A stretch of DNA of 64,000 bases from Adineta steineri (taxonomy: Eukaryota > Rotifera > Eurotatoria > Adinetida > Adinetidae), in contig CAJNOI010000157.1 of the NCBI GenBank assembly GCA_905250115.1, positions 62,001 through 126,000 of the forward strand, read 5' to 3'. This document shows positions 25,155 to 36,748 of the stretch, piece by piece. The translations under genes and the position numbers were made by a program. A model generated the notes under the pieces. It was not told where the DNA came from. It saw nothing but the letters and a program-made list of their open reading frames with translations, and ran no database searches. Numbering within the stretch: the stretch's first letter is position 1; each line of letters opens with the position of its first letter.

Positions 25155-25527
25155 CTAGAGATTTCACTGACTTTAACAAGTGAGATGCTTTAGCGCGTCT
25201 TGTCGAATGAGTTTGTTTTCCATCAGTAAAACGTACTATTTTTAATCAGGAACTTTCATGATTCTCACGAGTGAGATGCTTTTATACGTCCTATTTAATA
25301 AGTTTCTTTCTCGTCAATAAATCTTATTATTTTTAGTTAAGCACTTCCATGATCTTCACGAGTATGATGCTTTAACATGTCTTATCGAATGAGTTTGTTT
25401 CTCATCACTAAAATTTATTATTTTTTGTTAAGTACTTCCATGATTTGCACGAGTGAGATGCTTTTATACGTCTTATCGAATGAGTTTCTTTCTCATCAGT
25501 AAAATTTATTATTTATAGTTAGGTATC
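25155..25527. repeat. Tandem repeat, 91-bp unit, four copies
   Basis: The landmark TGAGATGCTT (TATGATGCTT in copy 3) occurs at 25181, 25272, 25363 and 25454, exactly 91 bp apart. Each unit also has CGAATGAGTTT, CATCAGTAAAA and CTTCCATGAT-type blocks. Copies 2-4 are closer to each other than to copy 1. No reading frame runs through it. Confidence 0.85.
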
Positions 25528-25588
25528 TGTTTATATATTTATATTCTTTTTCTTTTATCTCGATCAATTATTCATTGGTATGACGCAT

Positions 25589-25638
25589 CTTGAAGGGGAT
25601 GTGAGTTTTATACTAATCTTAATCATATTCACACCCTC
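25589..25638. repeat. Telomere-like G-rich foldback, copy 7
   Basis: CTTGAAGGGGATGTGAGTTT faces CATATTCACACCCTC. The CTTGA end is the family end motif. Confidence 0.5.
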
Positions 25639-25850
25639 TTTTTCTCTGTTATCTTTATCGATATTGACTATTGTTAATGAATGTTCAAAATACAAAGGCT
25701 TAACTATTATTTCAATAATTTTAAGAAGCAGAATCAATTGCTCAAAATGAGTAACCAAAATATTTTTGAGAACATCATATTCAATAGATTTTGAGAAATG
25801 CAAGTTCAACAGGACAAATAAACATTTTTCGACTTTGGATTAATCGCCAC

Positions 25851-25906
25851 ATGGGTGTAGTCATGGAATCAAACTTCCAACAACACTCACTCACGTACAC
25901 CCATTC
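25851..25906. repeat. Telomere-like G-rich foldback, copy 8
   Basis: ATGGGTGTAGTCATGG faces CACTCACGTACACCCAT. Weaker member with fewer hexamers. Confidence 0.45.
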
Positions 25907-27026
25907 TCAGCCAACTACGTATTTAATTTATTTTGTCACATACATACAAAGTAGTTTTGATTCCATAAATAATTTTCTATTTAATAATATTGTATTGATG
26001 CGGCAATCTCAACCGAAAGTTGAATGTAAGTTTCTAAGTCGTTTTTTTTACTCATACGAATGATTTTCTGTTGTAGATCAGAATGATACACATTTTTACC
26101 ATGCAAAAGAAGAGTTTGTTGCAGACAATTGTATACTTCAGAGATTCATAATTACAACGGTAGCAAGAAAATATAGAAATGTCAATATTATCTGATGTTG
26201 TCGACATAATTCATTTTCACCAGCAAGAATAGTACAAATTGTCTTTTCAAAGCTGTTATGGCATGAGAAAATCAATAAACAATACAATTCTGGAAGACGT
26301 CTCATGTTCTCATGTGTTTTGTTTTAGAACTTTTTATTTTTAAATACTTTTAAAAATAAATTTCCACTAGTTGTTTCAGTAAAGAAGACGACTGGATGCC
26401 ATTAATTAGTCTAAATTGTTTTAAAAAGATTAGAGATAATTGTATTTTATTAGTATTCAGGGCACATCACATAGAATATAGAAAAAGCTTTCATATTTCA
26501 TTATATCTATTAAGAGAAATGATACAGACAGATCTATGAAATGTTGTCTCTCTAAATAAATATAATGAAATCTCATATGTTTTTGATGATCCTGTTAGGT
26601 GATGGTATCTAAACTTCGCTTTCCTTGTCCATATGCGTGTTCTTATTATTTCTTTCACTAACCTATATATGGCCGCCGACATTTCTTGAATAAACGAAGA
26701 AGTTCGATACAAATATAATTCATATCTAACAATCGCCTATGTAAAATTTTCCTATAGTGGAAATTCTAATTCAGACTTTGTTTCTAACATGAACAATATT
26801 ATCATATATAGCTTAGCTGTGGATATTTAGTGAATTTTTTCAAAAAATAAAACTATGAGAAGAGATCCAAATTAAATATATCACTATTTGCAATAAAATA
26901 TTAGCTAATTAATAGTTTTTTTTGTAAAAAAACAGAGCAACATATAGTGTTTCTGTTTTAAGTTTTATTCAAGTTCATAGAATAAAAATACACTTTAATA
27001 TTTAAAATCTTTTTAATGACAGTCAT
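25907..27026. other. Intergenic, no gene seen
   Basis: AT-rich DNA between the 91-bp repeat region and the second GPCR gene. No supported ORF, RNA or repeat. Confidence 0.5.
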
Positions 27027-27989
27027 TTATGACAGTGCAGGTAGTACTTTATTCGAACGCTTTTTTATTCTTTTGATAATAGATATTTTAAGTGAATCTG
27101 TAAATTGAAATAAAATAATCATAACAACTAATATTGAAAGACTACCGAATAAAAATATAATTCTAAAATGATATTTTGGTGCACTATCAAAAAATGCCAT
27201 AATCATAAAGAGTGTAAATGGAAAACCGACTGTGATTATAGTTGTTATCATTATAACTGCACGTCGAACCATTTTTAATTCTCGTTGTGCTCGTGATAAA
27301 GTATTTGTTGATGTTACACGTTTACCCATTTTTTTAATATATCGAAGTAATTTAAAATAAACAAGCATAATTAATATCATAGGAAGGATATAATCGACAA
27401 ACATCATATATATCATTAAAAAGTAAAATCCAAGAACCATTTGACATACTTGATTGTCAACATTGTATACAATTCCATCAAAAAATAAAAAAGGAATGGC
27501 ATGTACAAAAGCTAATATCCATATTGTTCCAATAAGTAATAACTGACTTTGTCTTGATTGCCATGATAAACGACTTGGATAAATAATTTTTATATATCGA
27601 TAGATAGCTTGTAATAAATAAGAATGACCTTGTAGGAAACATCCACAATGAATAAGATAACATCGAAATACACACAACGAATCTTTGTGTTGAATTTGTT
27701 GAAGATCATTTATTAATGTAAATATACCTGCCCAAAATAAAGTATTTGTAAGTATAAATTCAGATAGACATGAATTGATTGTTAACATCATCGGAATTGT
27801 ATGACATTTTTTATCAATAGCCGCAAAAAACAAAAAAAATATTGCAAGTATCGCAGCTACAACATTCAGGACAAGCTGCAAAATATCACAAGGAATGATC
27901 CATATCTCGAGATTTGTCGCATTTGAATTATTTTGAAAGCTCATTATTGTTATTGAAGAAGTTGAGTTCATTTCACAAAAACAATTCAA
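27027..27989 (-). CDS. Class A-type G protein-coupled receptor, single exon
   Basis: An intronless ORF of 320 residues. Several N-glycosylation sites (NSTS, NNSNAT) precede TM1 (LVLNVVAAILAIFFLFFAA). Further spans include FILTNTLFWAGIFTLI, SQLLLIGTIWILAFVHAIPF, YFLMIYMMFVDYILPMILIM and a last pair ending IILFQFTDSLK. The TM3 end reads LQAIYRYIKIIYPSRL, where YRY replaces DRY; CVFRCY and NQVCQM supply the extracellular Cys pair. It is not close to the receptor at 23185. This YRY arrangement occurs in rotifer orphan receptor families as far as I know. Start could also be the Met at residue 7 or 16. Ligand and coupling unknown. Confidence 0.8.
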   Translation of the reverse strand: MNCFCEMNSTSSITIMSFQNNSNATNLEIWIIPCDILQLVLNVVAAILAIFFLFFAAIDKKCHTIPMMLTINSCLSEFILTNTLFWAGIFTLINDLQQIQHKDSLCVFRCYLIHCGCFLQGHSYLLQAIYRYIKIIYPSRLSWQSRQSQLLLIGTIWILAFVHAIPFLFFDGIVYNVDNQVCQMVLGFYFLMIYMMFVDYILPMILIMLVYFKLLRYIKKMGKRVTSTNTLSRAQRELKMVRRAVIMITTIITVGFPFTLFMIMAFFDSAPKYHFRIIFLFGSLSILVVMIILFQFTDSLKISIIKRIKKRSNKVLPALS

Positions 27990-28523
27990 TGAATAAATAA
28001 AGAAAAAGAAGAATATAGAAAAAAGCTATCTTTCTCTTTAATGTCGTGATCAAGTCACGTGCAATATTTTATTTTTCTTTCGACAAGTTCTTTATTACAG
28101 AACGCAAAAAACAATACTGAAACATATAAGAGATTCTTACATGTAAATTTGTTTTGACTTCACAATTGGATAATAAATATTCTTAGTAAATAATCAGAAA
28201 GTATAATTATCAAAATCCAAAAGTTCTTTTTATTTCATAAGTAAACAGTCTAGAATAGTATCAATTAGAAAAAACTAATGACGAACCAGGGTGTGGGTAC
28301 TATTCTTTTTTCTCCCATTCTTAGTCATACCCACACCCACCCCGTAGTCATTTTTCTGCTTGAAATGATCATTTTTTCTACCGATTAAAAAGTTGCACGC
28401 TGCTGGAATTTCAGAATGCTTTTTTAATTGTGTCAATGTGAACAAATTGAAAAATAAAAACGATAGAAGATATTATATACTTTTTTTTATTATAGTTTAT
28501 GACATAATCCTTTTATATATCAA
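27990..28523. other. Intergenic with one foldback
   Basis: Short space between the GPCR gene and the FG-GAP gene; only the foldback at 28287-28343 stands out. Confidence 0.55.
28287..28343. repeat. Telomere-like G-rich foldback, copy 9
   Basis: CAGGGTGTGGGTACTATTC faces GTCATACCCACACCCACCCC across a pyrimidine-rich loop. Confidence 0.65.
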
Positions 28524-31500
28524 TTACGTGCACGAGTTGTAGAAAATACTCAAATCCCCAGAGAATGTGTTGGTTACTACAAGATCCAATTTGTTATCAT
28601 TATTGAGATCAGCTGATATCATATACCACGGGCCGTCATCCGTCGGATAATCGTTTTTAGATTGAAAAGTCCCATCACCATTACCAAGCAGTACACTGAT
28701 AGAATCATTCTTGTAATTAACCACTACCAGATCCTGTTTTCCATCATTGTTAAATTCACCTGCAACTACGGCGTAAGGAGATTCACCAGTCATATAAGTG
28801 GTTTGATCTCGAAAGCTTCCATCTCCAATCCCCAGTAGCACGCTGACGGTATTGTTATTACTATTAGTCACTGCCAAATCCATTCTTCCATCGTTGTTGA
28901 AATCATCGGAGGTCAAAGAGCTGGGAGCGGAGCCAGTCGCATACTTAGTTTGATTTTGAAACGAACCATTTCCATTTTTTCCTAACAGCACACTCACACT
29001 AGACTCTCCATTGTTAGCCACTACTAGATCCTGTTTTCCATCGTTATTGAAATCACCAGCAATCAGAGAGATCGGAGCGTTACCAGTTGCATATATCATT
29101 TGATTTTGAAAGGTTTGATTTCTATTGCCAAGTAATACACTTACACTAGCATCGTTAGAATTAGCAACTGCCAAATCTGCCACGCCATCATTGTTGAAAT
29201 CAGCTGATACTATATCGAGGGGTGCACTTCCAGTTTGATAAGTTCCTATAAACTGAAAGGTTTCATTATTATTATTGCCAATCAGTACAACGACAGTGTT
29301 GTCATAAAAATTAGCTACTGCTAGATCTGACGTGTTATCATTGTTGAAGTCAAATGATATTACAGATGCAGGTAAATTGCCAGGCGAATATGCTGACTGA
29401 CGAATCGCGAATCTTGCACTAGTATCACCAAACAGCATGCTGATAGTTCCATCACCGACGTTGGCTACTACTAATTGAGGTATGCTATCATTATTGAAAT
29501 TTCCTGATACGACAGATGTAGGCCTATTACCAGTCGTAAATACTCTTTGACAATCGAACGTACCATTGCCACTTCCAACTAATAGACTGCCAGTCATGTC
29601 GTTATTATTGACCACGACTAAATCTAAATTGTTATCGTTGGTGACATCTACTGATATCACGGATTGGGGTGCTGAGCCAGTCAGATAGATTTGTTGAGGT
29701 TGAAAGCTTCCATTTCCAATTCCAAGAAGCACGCTTACTGTAGTACCGCCTTGGTTAGCCACTGCTATATCTAGTTGTTCATCGTTGTTGAAATCACCTG
29801 CTGTTACAAAAGTGGGATAATTGCCAGTTGCATACTGAGTATGATTCTGGAAGTTTCCATCTCCCATCCCAAGAAGTATGCTCACAGTATTGTTGCCTGC
29901 GTTAGTAACTACCAGATCTAGTTTTGCATCGTCGTTGAAATCACCTGCTATCACACATTGTGGAGAGCTACTAGTATTAAATGTTTTTTTAGGCAGAAAA
30001 GGTCCATTTCCTGAACTGAGCAACACGCTAATTGTATTATCACCATCATTAGCAACTGCCAAATCCAATTTGTTGTCACCATTAAAGTCACCTGCTACTA
30101 CAGACATGGGTTGACTGCCAGCCGTATACTTGATTTGATTCTGAAAAGTTGCATTGCCCATCCCAAGCAGCACACTAATGCTATTGTCGTTTCGATTAGC
30201 TACTACCAAATCCAATATGTTGTCATTGTCGAGATCAGTTGATATCGCAGAGTTCGGACCTATACCAGTGCTATACAGACTTAGATTACTCTCGAATTCT
30301 CCATTCCCGTTATTAATCCATACAGCAATTGAATTTTGAACCCTTATGGCTATTGCTAAGTCCAGTTTATGATCATTGTTAAAATCACCTACAGTTAAAT
30401 ATGCTGGTGGAACACCAAGAGAGTACTGTGACTGCTGCATTGCAAAAGTTCCATTGCCATTTGGAAATAATATTGCAACTTCGTTATCGAACAGATCGGC
30501 TACTGCTAGATACAATTGTTTGTTATAGTTGTTGAACTTGCCTACTGCTACAGATCGAGGATAGGAGCCTGTCTTGATGCTTATTGAACTTGTATAAGGA
30601 TTTTTACAGACGCCTACAATAACGAGATATTATGAGATAAAACTGAAAAAGTTATAGATATTTTGACAATGGTTTTGAGTGAACTCTATAAATTGCAGTT
30701 GTTGAAAAGAAAACTAATATATATAAACCCTCAACTCGACAAAGACATTTAATTTAAACGATGCCGATCGTAATATCTGTCTATCCATTATACTGTCACG
30801 CTCTTTTGAAAAGCATACCTGACTTGCTATCGACTAATCTTGATCCCACAACAGAGCCGACAATAGCTGCTATAGCCAACATAATTGCCAGTAAACTGAA
30901 TGGAATGGCGAATCTTTTCTTACGATACCATTGACGTCTTGACAAAATGATAAAAAGATATATGAAAGATAGTATTAGATACAAATCAGATGAGACTTAC
31001 TTAATTTTCGGATAAATATGTGCACCTAAACATAGAACAGTACTTTGACGTATGCTATGCAATTGATAATATTCAACATACCTTTGAAAGGTGGTTCGAG
31101 TAGTATTTCCTTCGGTTCTATCTGTTTTAAATGAATGATGTGGAGATCTAGTGCCGGGTTCATTTTCGATTGAACTATCATGCGAGTACCGGGTAGAAGA
31201 AGGACTTCATCTTCGTTGGCAACTTCTGAATGTTTACTTAGTAGTCGACCATTGATAGCTTCGATGGAGAAAAGCGTTCGAGCGCCTGTTTTGCCTAGAA
31301 ACATGTTATTTTCCAACACAGGCATTGTAAAGGTGCATGATGAAAATGCTCGCCATGTTACTGAAGTTCCAGACGAAAAATCTGCACTCACATCTTTGGG
31401 CACTCCTCGCCAAATGGTTTGTGGTTCAACGCAGGGTAGTTTGACTATAGCAGTCAATAATAGTTTCAAATACTTGAAATAAGGTCGAAGACGCTCGTGT

Positions 31501-33171
31501 TCACCCATCCTCAGAGTGTTATTGAGCATCGAATAGAGACTTGGCTGTGTTCCTTTCCATTCCATTGTATAGAGACGAATTGCCGCACTTTCATCGATTG
31601 TCAGGTCATCAGGTGGTAATTCGGGAGTGTGATACAGTGCCAATTGAACGTAAATTAAGATATCATCGACCATATTTATCAGCGGAATACATGCCTTCGA
31701 CAGTGGCAATATGTTCTCTTGAGCATATTCTACAACAGGACTAAAATCTATTTTGATCTGGTTTATGTAGTTCATAAACATCACATTGTGATCCACAATA
31801 ACAGTATCTACCACTCGAGGATTTCGTGTCATATAGTTTTCCATGGTATTATTGGAACTCTCCGTTGTTACTACCGTTTGTGTTTGATCGACTGTCTCCG
31901 GTCCTTTCGAGTTCAGATGCAATCTTTCATACGCATTCAGTGAATCATTGTTGATCTCAGGAACTATCTTCATTAGTTGTCTTCGAATATTTGTCTTTTG
32001 ATCATCGAATATGAATGATGTTTGCTATAAAAATAGAGAAAAATTCTTTTTACCGATGATGAACACATTTAATCATTGACACTAAGGGATTATTAAGCAA
32101 TTATTCAGGGTGTGGGTGTGGATATAGATAAGAACGGGAGAAAAAAAATAGTGCCCACACCCACCCTCAAGATGGTTTTTCGAAAACTGAGCACAAGTCC
32201 ATATTCGCATATTACATCATAGAAAATAATGATATTTTTCTCTGTAACTAGGCAATTTCTTTAAACTCGATCGAGATATTGATGATACATATCTGTATGC
32301 ATAATTTCATCACAATTGGATGATATTTTGAAAGAATTATCATGTAAACGGCTGGCAGGACATTTCTATACGAAAGGAAAAAATTACTCAGAAACTAAGA
32401 CACATTTTTTAGGACTTAATTTATACAAAAAATGACATGCCTGTCTGTCGGGATTGTGACAATCACTGTCAAACATGCACGTAAATTTTGACCATATGAG
32501 TTATAACTTCATAAAACTTGAGTACAAGAAAAGTACTTGATATAAAATTAAATAAATTTCATCAATAAGGTTCACTATCACTGATAAGTTATTAGACACT
32601 ACTATGACATCATCTAATCAAAAAATAAGCATCAATAAGAATATACGAATTCAGATCCATAATTTATACTATGAAAAAGATTGCTACTTCGCCACATGTT
32701 CGGATCATTGATAAGATTTTCTAAAGTTTGATTGCAAATATTTTAAACTAGCTAAAAATCATCCAATCTAATCTACATATAGCCTAATTGTTGTAGAACG
32801 AAATATTTTTCATTCATATTGTGATATAAAAATTATCAAAAATTCTATACAAATGAATTTTAAATTTTGAACAATATGGAAAAATCTAACGATGAGTCTT
32901 TTTAATCTTTATTAAATTCATAATACGATAATAGACGCTTAGAATATCTTGAAAAACTGAAGCTGATAATAACTATTCTAACTATGTATAACTGTCAAGT
33001 TTCATATTGGAAGTAAAAGTACATCTATTTTTGTACTAGCTCTGTAAACTATACCTGTTTATCTTCAGATCTGTTGTTGTTGACAGTATCATTGAATGTG
33101 TTCATCTCATAGTCTTTGGTACGCATTACGAAATCAAAAATCTCTATGTTTGTATCTTGTTTGCGAGCCAT
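28524..33171 (-). CDS. ADP-ribosyltransferase - transmembrane - 14x FG-GAP fusion protein
   Basis: Exons 33055-33171, 31082-32024, 31001-31025, 30819-30937 and 28524-30613 join in phase to 1,097 residues. Residues 57-350 carry an arginine-type ADP-ribosyltransferase fold with its R-S-ExE signature: IWRGV (R245), WRAFSSCT (S267/268) and NEDEVLLLPGT (E310, E312). A basic stretch (RQWYRKKRF) then precedes one membrane span (about 371-393, AIPFSLLAIMLAIAAIVGSV). By the positive-inside rule the N-terminal enzyme faces the cytosol. From about 405 to the end there are 14 FG-GAP/VCBS repeats of about 49 residues (GDFNNDGKQDLVVAN type, calcium-binding DxNxDG loops), enough for two seven-bladed propellers outside the cell. 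The 25-bp exon 3 is a microexon. Intron 1 (1,030 bp) holds a foldback. The protein looks like a receptor with an enzyme inside; substrates are unknown. Confidence 0.85.
32106..32173. repeat. Telomere-like G-rich foldback, copy 10 (intron 1)
   Basis: CAGGGTGTGGGTGTGGATAT faces GTGCCCACACCCACCCTCAA. One of the best preserved copies, in intron 1 of the transferase/FG-GAP gene. Confidence 0.7.
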
Positions 33172-33791
33172 ATACGTTAATTTTTTGTTTGGTAACTTAT
33201 CGACGGATATTTTGTTTTATTGAATGGGTGTGATAAATTATTTTCTTTACGTTGCTTCACTATACACACCCACACCCACGGCTCGATGCGCATGCACATA
33301 CGCTAATCCATTTCGTGATTCACATCTAATTATTTTAATGACGTCTTATTTTTGACTCACTTTGCGACTGATGTATTTTATCCAATAAACAAATCTAGCA
33401 TGCAATATGATGGTAACACTCTTTTGATAGATTTTTCTCTGAATCGTATGATTAGGTAGCTCAGACAAATAGCAGAATTTTTGCGTTAAATTTTCCACAA
33501 CTTGTTAGTGTCAACAGATGTCACTCTATAGCACTAACTGATCTCTATACTATTGAGACTTTTATCTTTCTTTTTTGATGCTCTTTGTTCTCTTCTCTTG
33601 TTGATCATCATCATGTTCTTATACCTTTGCCGCTTTTTCACCCTCTTCACAGTTGACATAAGAAATTGAAATGTGGGAAACAATTAAAAAAAAGGAAAAA
33701 ACAAAATCTTTTTTATGAATAAAGCTTTGTTATCATGTAAAAAAAAGAATCTTTTCAAGAATTGTTTTCAAACAAAAATATATTGAACCCA
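33172..33791. other. Upstream flank of the transferase/FG-GAP gene
   Basis: Contains a foldback at 33223-33279, only about 50 bp upstream of the start codon, and otherwise AT-rich DNA without a supported gene. Confidence 0.5.
33223..33279. repeat. Telomere-like G-rich foldback, copy 11
   Basis: GAATGGGTGTGATAAAT faces ACACACCCACACCCAC. It lies in the leader or promoter region of the transferase/FG-GAP gene. Confidence 0.6.
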
Positions 33792-33799
33792 TTAAATGA

Positions 33800-35567
33800 A
33801 AATTAATATCAGCCGGTTCACACCATACCATAATAAAAGTAAAAATAAGTATAACCAATGAATCTTATAAATCAATAACAATTGACGAATATATTTATCT
33901 ATTGATGATGTGTGTAATATAGCATCCATCTTTAAATGAAAATATAAAAATAATGTTTGTGAAAAGAAAATAATTCTTTTGAAAATCATTTGAAATGAGT
34001 AGTTAAACATTGAGTTTGATTAAGATTTGTTTTCGATCCAACCTTTATTAAAAATAAACATATTTGTTTAAGAAATGTATATGACTTACCAAAATTCCAT
34101 CAGATTGCCAGTTATTATTTTTATCTAGATAATAACATCCTGATGTATAGATTTTTATTATTTAAATCTATAAAAGAAGAGATCACTTATAAGTGAACCT
34201 TTTTTAAGTGTTTTTTATACTATTTTTTACATGACTGGTGAACGTTAACATTTAAAAGTATAACCTACTTGAGGAACAAAACGGAGTCCATCCATCCAAT
34301 TGATAAATAAATAAGAAAGATTTCTGTTTCATTTCTATCAAGGAATGAAAGTGAAATCGATGTCGAAAGATTTGTATTTGATTGAGAACTTGCAAATGAA
34401 GGAAGTGATTCCATCTGTGTCTAGAACAACCGTTAGATAGAAGAAATTCTTTCAAAAAAGAAACAAACTTGAAGTGAAATCATTTTATTTTTATTAAAAA
34501 TTGATGGAATATAAATTTCGGCATGTCCAACTTGTTTAATACATTTATTTGATAAATATTGCATCAATAATATTTCTAATGAGAAAAGGACTTGAGCTGT
34601 ATTTATTGCTGAGTTTTGTCCCAGATTAAAATCAATATTTAAATCTGATATTAATAATGATATTATTTCATTTGCTAATTTTTTTTGATAATAGATATTT
34701 CGTAAATAATCACTTTTAGAGTAACAATTAAATCTGAATCAAGTAGATTTGTTCGTTGTTGTAATATGGTCCATTTACAGCTTAAGTTTATTATCAAATA
34801 TAAGTTCTTCATTATCTTAAATATCTTACAGTTAGAATATTACTAGCATATTGAATAAGTTGTGTTGTTGCTATTTGAATATCTTCATATGGAATTCTTT
34901 CTGATATGGAATATAAATGACGAACTAATTGATCAGTTTTCTTCAGTACAATTATCTAGTTGTTATTGAAATTATATTATAGCATAGAAAACAATTAAAT
35001 TTCTTTACTAAACTGGTTCCCGTTAATTGAGTTAACGACAAGAATTGTAGTTTAATATTATTTATTGATACTATTGTAAGATTAGTTGTAAATTCGATTA
35101 AAACTTCTCGAAAATTTGCTAGAGAATTCAATTGTTTATTATGTTCAAACAGAACTGATTCATTTAATGGTATGAAAATCTGTTTAGAAGTATTATAAAA
35201 TATAAGAGAATCAATTGAATAAAATTACTTGTTGTGAACTTTGAGTGCCTAATGGAGATATAGAAATACTTGCAATTGGAATGTCACCTACACAAACGTT
35301 AGTGTTATTATTTATCATATTTATATAGAATAATTAATCTGGAGTAGCGTAATTGATCGTTTCATTATTAATTTTATTCAGTTCATGTGATAGTAAAGCA
35401 ATAACTTGTCCAATTATATTTTGATTTCCATTTGAAAGTAATTGAGTCGATGAATTATTATTCGAACTTTTTAAATTGTTGATTCCCGATAATAATCGAA
35501 CTTGAAATTCTGAAATCGGTGAAAAAGCAATGATTGTTTGTTTCGCTCGATCATTTGTCCAATCTAA
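33800..35567 (-). pseudogene. Decayed polycystin-1-like (REJ/GAIN region) sequence
   Basis: On the minus strand a chain of coding-like blocks runs from about 35567 downward: DWTNDRAKQTIIAFSPISEF, LLSNGNQNIIGQVIALLSHE, QLNSLANFREVLIEFTTNLT, TDQLVRHLYSISERIPYEDI, then SAINTAQVLFSLEILLMQYL and GHAEIYIPSIFNKNKMISL. The order and style (long Ser/Asn helices, repeated stability-testing phrases, IYIPS strand) recall the region before the GPS site in polycystin-1-like proteins. In-frame stops and blocks ending without a GT donor (for example TPD followed by TAA near 35336) indicate decay. The family call is by pattern only and moderately sure; that it is broken is surer. Confidence 0.45.
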
Positions 35568-35707
35568 TATAAAAATATTTTATTTTTTTGTTAAATTATA
35601 GAAAAAAAAAGATTTAGATACAATACAACGAATGATCTTTAATAATATCTTTATCAAACCAATTTGGGCATGAAATCGTAAATATAGTATTTGGTGTACC
35701 ATTAAAA

Positions 35708-35793
35708 GGATGGGTGTGGGTGTGGGTTAGGAGTGATTGATATCCTCACTAACACCCACCACACCCACACCCTCACCCACCCACACCTTCAGG
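35708..35793. repeat. Telomere-like G-rich foldback, copy 12
   Basis: GGATGGGTGTGGGTGTGGGT on the left; CACCCACCACACCCACACCC and more CACCC units on the right. Largest C-rich arm of the set. Confidence 0.7.
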
Positions 35794-35991
35794 CCACTTC
35801 CTTTGTTTATTTTCTTGCTGAGGTAATATATTTAAACTGTTTATTCATAGAGAGTGATTGAAGTGGCATAAAGAGCTGTTGGGAAAGAACAACCAAAATG
35901 CGTCATGATTGAAAGTTTCCAACAGTATACTATATAAACAGTTGCTTGTCAGGTTTTGCGATGTAACAAAATTTTCTCAGTTTCACGACAT

Positions 35992-36096
35992 CTTGGGTGG
36001 GTGTGGGTGGGTGTGGGTGGGTGTGAGTGGGCGTGGATGTCGATAATTGTCTTCTCTTCACATCTACATCACCTACACCCACATCCACCCACACTC
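35992..36096. repeat. Telomere-like G-rich foldback, copy 13
   Basis: CTTGGGTGGGTGTGGGTGGG repeated, facing ACCTACACCCACATCCACCC. Period drifts between 6 and 8 bp (GGGTGTGGGTGG). Confidence 0.7.
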
Positions 36097-36748
36097 ATTT
36101 CAATGCTTCATCATCGATCATTATTCTCTCTTTTTAATGTGTTAAATTTGAAATACTAAAATGAAAATATTAAAGAAATATATACTGACCTTATTTTGTC
36201 TTTGCATAAATATCTTTACTTTTCTCGAATGAGTATTTATTTTGATGAAAAAAAGAAAATGTGATTATTTGATTCATGTGGAAAAAAATATTAAGACAGT
36301 ATCGTTATAAATATAATGCAATCTGATAGTAATATCCTATACGCATGTATGCAGTTGATTAAATATTAAACAGTGAAGAGATAACAAATAATTATACTTT
36401 AAAAATAAAATTGAGAGACCTTTTCCTTCCTTTTTAATACTGTAGATGTACTTTTTATTCTTATTTTTGTCTCGTTCTTCTCATTCTATGATGTTCTATT
36501 GATTCGAATAACAAGTAATTGCAATACAAAAAAATATGATTTTGTTATAACATTAATTATTTCAAGACATAAAACTGAAGAAGAGGATGTGGGCATAATA
36601 CTCATATGTACATACTCGCAACCTCACCCTCACACCCTCAAGATTATATGTTGATATTATATATAATTAGTTTTATTTTTATTGTGAACGCGTGAGTATA
36701 TATTTAACAAAATCAATCTAGATTATATTCAAAATTTTATATTATGTT
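36097..36748. other. Intergenic, 3-prime side of the nucleoside kinase
   Basis: AT-rich, no supported gene; one foldback at 36584-36644. Confidence 0.5.
36584..36644. repeat. Telomere-like G-rich foldback, copy 14
   Basis: AGGATGTGGGCATAATAC faces CTCACCCTCACACCCTCAAG. Ends with the recurring CTCAAGAT motif. Confidence 0.6.
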
